Shown here: piece after piece, positions 60,186 through 64,000 of the stretch
Numbering within the stretch: the first letter of the stretch is position 1
Layout of the letters: each line of letters starts with the position of its first letter
Assembly (NCBI RefSeq): GCF_000276665.1
Contig: NW_004955465.1
Location: 2,265,103 to 2,329,102 of the forward strand
DNA length: 64,000 nucleotides
From: Chinchilla lanigera
Taxonomy: Eukaryota > Chordata > Mammalia > Rodentia > Chinchillidae
Reading direction: 5' to 3'
Made by a program: the position numbers and the translations under genes
The notes under the pieces: generated by a model
Told to the model about the DNA's origin: nothing
The model's input: the letters and a program-made list of their open reading frames with translations, nothing else
Databases searched by the model: none

Positions 60186-61132
60186 GACTTACTTTAAAAA
60201 AAGATTCCATACATATGTGTAGCGCATAAATAGACAACATGACTCATTTATCCAGCTGCTTGCTTCTCTTTCCATTCTATCTTCTCATATTGTAAAATAT
60301 TCTTGCAAAATTGTACCTCAAAATTGTAAATAAAACTTCATGATATAGCCATACAATAAAGAAGAAGCCAACATTATACTTATACAATGTAACAAGAACT
60401 CTTGTATCACAACCAGATTTTAGGAGCAAATGAAGGGAGAAGAAAACAAATTGCACGGAATCAAATAATACCTAGAAGGTGTACCAGTTTGACCTCACAT
60501 GAACATAGAATGTTAAAAAGATAGTGTTAAGTGTACACTTACCCAAATAAGTTTATACAGGAGTGAATATAAAATGCACTTATATCAAAGTCACAAGAGA
60601 AGGTGCTTGTCTTCTCAGACATTGAGAACACAGAAACAGCAGGATTCTGTTCTTGAGTGATCCTTCGGGTCAGTGATGTACCCATCCATGACATATCACT
60701 CACATTAATTATCATGATAATTGGCTTTCCTTGTTTTATTGGCTTTTCAGTAAGATCTATGCCATTTATCGCTTTTGTTGTACAAGTCTTTGCAGTACAT
60801 CAGCTAGAAGAAATTTACCACTGATCTGTGTACATTTGGTAAAATAATGGAAGTTGCTAGTTAGGTTTTGTTGGATGTGATTCAGTTTTCTTTTTAGTGG
60901 CCTTTCGTTTCATTTTGATTTTAACATTTACTGTATTTCACATCAGTGTGAGTGTTCTAGGCCCCTTACCAGTTCCATCTAATGTCTAATTTTAGAGAAG
61001 CAGCAGCTAAGGGTGGAATCTCCCCTAATCATATTGTCTTGCTAGTCCAGGCCTCTCCTCGGCTCAGTGTTCCATTATTTTATACTTATAGTAATTTCAG
61101 AGGCATTTTTTGCTAGGCAGATTGCTATGGTT
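60186..61132. other. Intergenic, nothing recognised
   Basis: No repeat family or coding signal identified. Confidence 0.55.
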
Positions 61133-61471
61133 TGAATCCTTCTGTTCCCAAACACATGCACAGAAAAACATGTACTGGAAATGTAATCACCAAGGTAGCA
61201 GTGTCAAGATGTGAGAACTTTAAGAGTTGATTAGGTCTTGAGGGTTCTACACTTATAGAAAGATTACACCCTGCTGGTGAGATTGGGTTCCTTATAAAAA
61301 GATGAATTCAGTCCCTTTCCTCCACCTGCCTCTCTTTGTGCTCCTGCCAGAGGACGAAATAGCAAGAAGGGCCTTCCTAATTTTCTCAGGGGCAGCACCT
61401 TGACCTTGGACTTGGCTTTCAGAGCTGCGAGGCATATGCTTCTTATTTTATATAAATTACTCTGTCTCCCA
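61133..61471 (+). mobile_element. ERVL-MaLR LTR abutting L1
   Basis: Opens TGCTATGGTTTGAATCC; it has GGTGAGATTGGGTTCC and ends near ATATAAATTACTCTGTCTCC. The LTR text stops directly where L1 text begins. Confidence 0.7.
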
Positions 61472-62215
61472 ATCCAAAAATGGGCATCTGAGGTGAATAT
61501 ACACTTCTCAGATGAAGAAATGCAAATGGCAAATAAATACATGAAAAAATATTCAACATCATTAGTCATTTGAGAAATGCAAATTAAAACAACACAGAGA
61601 TTCCATCTCACCCCAGGAAGAATGGCTATCATTAAGAAATCAACCAGTAACAAATGCTGGAGGGGTTGTGGGGAAAGAGGACTCTTTCTCCACTGCTGGT
61701 GGGAGTGTAGGGTGGTGCAACCATTGTGGAAATCATTGTGGAGATTCCTCAGTAAATTAGGATTAGAGGTCCTATTCAACACAGCTATCCCCCTTCTGGG
61801 TATTTTCCCAGAAGAATTAAAAACATCACACCACAGCAATATATGTGTGCCCATGTTTATAGTAGCACAATTTGTAATGGCTAAATCTTGTAAACAACCC
61901 AAATACCCATCAGCTGAGTTATGGATTAAAAATATGCTATTTTTATAGAATGGAGTACTACTGAGCTATAAAGAAGGATAAACTCAAGGATTTTATATGT
62001 AAATGGATGCAACTAGAGACCATACTCATCAGTGAAATAAACTGAACTCACATATGTGAACATCATCATAGTATTATCTCCCTAGTGTAAAAATCTGAAA
62101 AAGTAAATAAGACCCAAGACCTACAATAGATATTGTGAAAAGGAGAGAAACTGCTCAAAATGAAAGAACAACTGGGATGAGTGAAAGGAGAAAAGAAGGA
62201 AGGGAAAAGAAAAAA
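61472..62215 (+). mobile_element. L1 3' fragment: ORF2 C-terminus and 3' UTR
   Basis: The plus strand carries the C-terminal part of L1 ORF2 (a Cys/Trp-rich stretch with NKCWRGCGE and LHCWWEC, in a 123-codon open frame at 61577-61948). It continues with the L1 3' UTR (AACAACCCAAATACCCATC, TGGAGTACTACTGAGCTAT). The 5' part is missing, as usual for L1 copies. A frame on the other strand across the same bases is chance. Confidence 0.85.
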
Positions 62216-62878
62216 ACTACATATAAAAGATAGATAAGATAGTTATACTACTGACTTCTTCCGTTCATTTCAAAAAACAATTTGAGCTTCTATTGTTTGA
62301 TGAAATATGCATGCCTATATCTGGTAATCTGAGCAACTACTTTGAAGATAACAATGCACAATATATTAACCAATGTTAATCTCGTATTATCTTGTTTTTA
62401 AATTCTGTATTATTGGGTTTTTTTCTCTTTAAAAAGTAATTACTCAGTCTTGGGTTTTCTGATATCACCACAAAAGAGATTATATATGCAAAACTTCTGG
62501 TTGCAGTGAGCCTGACTTAGCCTGCGTTCCATCAGTTAAGCAGAAATGGCCAGCTGGTACTTACTACTCATTCAAACAGTATTGTGAGCTATGGGTATGT
62601 GGTCAACCTCTAGCTGGTGTCCATGCCAACCAGCACCAAAGTCTGTGCTTAGGGAGCCCTAGACCTCCCTCCCACCTAGCACAACTGGCAACATTCTTTA
62701 CTTCCTATCTGCTAAAGAGGTCTCCTCTGAAATAAACATTTTAAGGGAATGATTGTTTTTCTTAAAAGAGTATATTTATGTTAAAAAGCACAAAACAAAA
62801 CGAAAAGCATTGCATATGGGAGGGTACTAGATGCATTCTTAATTGCCAGATTTAAAATGTGGAATCTTGTTTTCCTTT
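62216..62878. other. Intergenic, nothing recognised
   Basis: No repeat family or coding signal identified. Confidence 0.55.
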
Positions 62879-62892
62879 ATAAACATCAATAA

Positions 62893-63001
62893 AGGGGCTG
62901 AGGATTTAGTTCAGTGGCACAACGCCTGCCTGGCAAGCGCAAGGTCGAGAGTTTGATTCCTGGTACTGGAAAAAAAAAAAAAAAACTAAATAAATAAATA
63001 A
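62893..63001 (+). repeat. ID SINE with target-site duplication and (TAAA)n tail
   Basis: GGGGCTGAGGATTTAGTTCA, GCCTGCCTGGCAAGCGC, an A run and TAAA units. Exact duplication ATAAACATCAATAA at 62879-62892 and 63002-63015. Confidence 0.93.
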
Positions 63002-63015
63002 ATAAACATCAATAA

Positions 63016-63577
63016 CGATGAACAAGCATTTTTCCAGGTTATGCAACATGAAACATATCCACACCCAAGCTTATTCAAAGTTTTTCTCATGGAACAGAAC
63101 AAACTTAGCAATCTTGAAATTTTCTGCCCATGGATAATGGCAAGAAGACCAGAAATTTCAAACTGCATGGGAGAAAGAATCTAACTGAATTGATCCTCAA
63201 GATAACTGCTCCAAGTCAATCGTCCTGTAGAACTTTTAGCTGTTTTTACCACCAGCAATAGCAAAAGAGATAAAGGCCTTGTTAGAGTGTCAATGCCAAG
63301 GTCAGAGCTAACTAAAAAGGAGAAAAAGTAAATGAGAAAACCAAACAAATAACAAGTAAAATACCAAAGAAGAACAACACCTTTATCTGACATTGGCCAT
63401 TGTCCCCACCCCCACAAAAGAAAACAAGTGACGCTACGTTACCTGCAACAGCCTCTATTGAGCACTATCTCCTATTAGTTGGAAGTTGTTCTCTCTGTAT
63501 ATTTCCAAGGGACCTGACTCAGTAACAGTGGGTAGATGGAGTGAGCTCCTCTTTAAATTTATTTATTTACTTTTAAT
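63016..63577. other. Intergenic, nothing recognised
   Basis: No repeat family or coding signal identified. Confidence 0.55.
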
Positions 63578-63730
63578 TTTGTTTTTGTACTGGGGGTTGA
63601 ACTCAGGGCTCTCCCACTGGGCTGTAACTCCGCTTCTAAATTGCTCAGGCTCGGCTCAACCTTGCAGTCCTCATGCCTCAGTCTCCCAGAGTGTTGAGAT
63701 TACATGCCTGGACCACCACTCCCTGCCAGC
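63578..63730 (-). repeat. B1-dID SINE, antisense
   Basis: ID half ACTGGGGGTTGAACTCAGGG, then B1 half CCTCATGCCTCAGTCTCCC and GAGATTACATGCCTGGACC. Confidence 0.85.
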
Positions 63731-63953
63731 TCTTTTTTCAAAAGGCAAAAATTTTCATGAATTTCAATTTTACCTTATTAGCTTCAATCTCTTTCACAAA
63801 ATACAGTCACATATTTATGTGTATATGGACATTTACCCGTATCCTGGGAAGTACAAAAGCTTGCTTCACTTGGAGTTTCAGCCTTTCCTTGGGCCTTGGG
63901 AATTTCCTGTATCACCCACAGGTTAACTTGGGTCTCACAGGCTCTGGTATTTA

Positions 63954-64000
63954 GAAGAGAGAGAAAGAGTGAGAGAAAGAGAGAGAGACAGAGACAGAGA
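63954..64000. repeat. (GA)n microsatellite, runs off the window end
   Basis: Imperfect GA/GAAA/GACA units continuing to the last base. Confidence 0.95.

Noticed and set aside
61264..61902. 212-codon open frame on the minus strand
   Set aside because: It is the antisense of an LTR and of L1 ORF2. The real homology is to L1 on the plus strand.

Overview
This window is mammalian nuclear DNA, most likely from a rodent. It is AT-rich, full of degraded transposable elements and microsatellites, and has spliced coding sequence. The rodent assignment rests on three things. The one protein-coding gene has the short 202-residue form of preproendothelin-1 known from mouse. There are several ID SINEs (tRNA-like). 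There are also B1-dID SINEs (a 7SL-derived B1 half joined to an ID-like half), a combination reported for squirrel-related and dormouse-related rodents. The species is not determined.

The only gene I can support is EDN1 (endothelin-1), complete on the minus strand from a TATA-driven start near 29373 to a poly(A) signal at 22824-22829. Its five coding exons are 29049-29112, 27293-27461, 25779-25937, 25476-25589 and 23948-24050. They splice in frame at GT/AG borders into 202 codons plus a stop. The mature peptide region (residues 53-73), both furin-type sites, the Trp73-Val74 cleavage site for endothelin-converting enzyme and the 15-residue endothelin-like repeat are all present. The mature peptide carries Leu instead of the usual ET-1 Met at position 7. 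The proximal promoter keeps the GATA, HIF-1, AP-1, CAGA (Smad) and TATA motifs at about the spacing published for human EDN1.

The rest is intergenic. From 1 to 22.8 kb (downstream of EDN1) it holds a broken L1 with nested insertions, ERVL-MaLR LTR fragments, Tigger-like and hAT-like DNA transposon fossils, MIR/L2 remnants and SINEs. From 29.6 to 33.9 kb (upstream of EDN1) lies a stretch with no recognisable repeat, the best place here for distal regulatory DNA. From 33.9 to 64 kb there are more MaLR LTRs in both orientations, L1 pieces in both orientations, SINEs, long microsatellites and one 134-base run of N. This agrees with the known human surroundings of EDN1, where neighbouring genes lie far away.

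I found no CRISPR array, operon, functional tRNA or rRNA gene, or second protein-coding gene. No new multi-gene system is visible. The points most worth checking are the Met7-to-Leu change in endothelin-1, the microsatellite forming the exon 2 polypyrimidine tract, and two pairs of diverged direct repeats that match no family I recognise.
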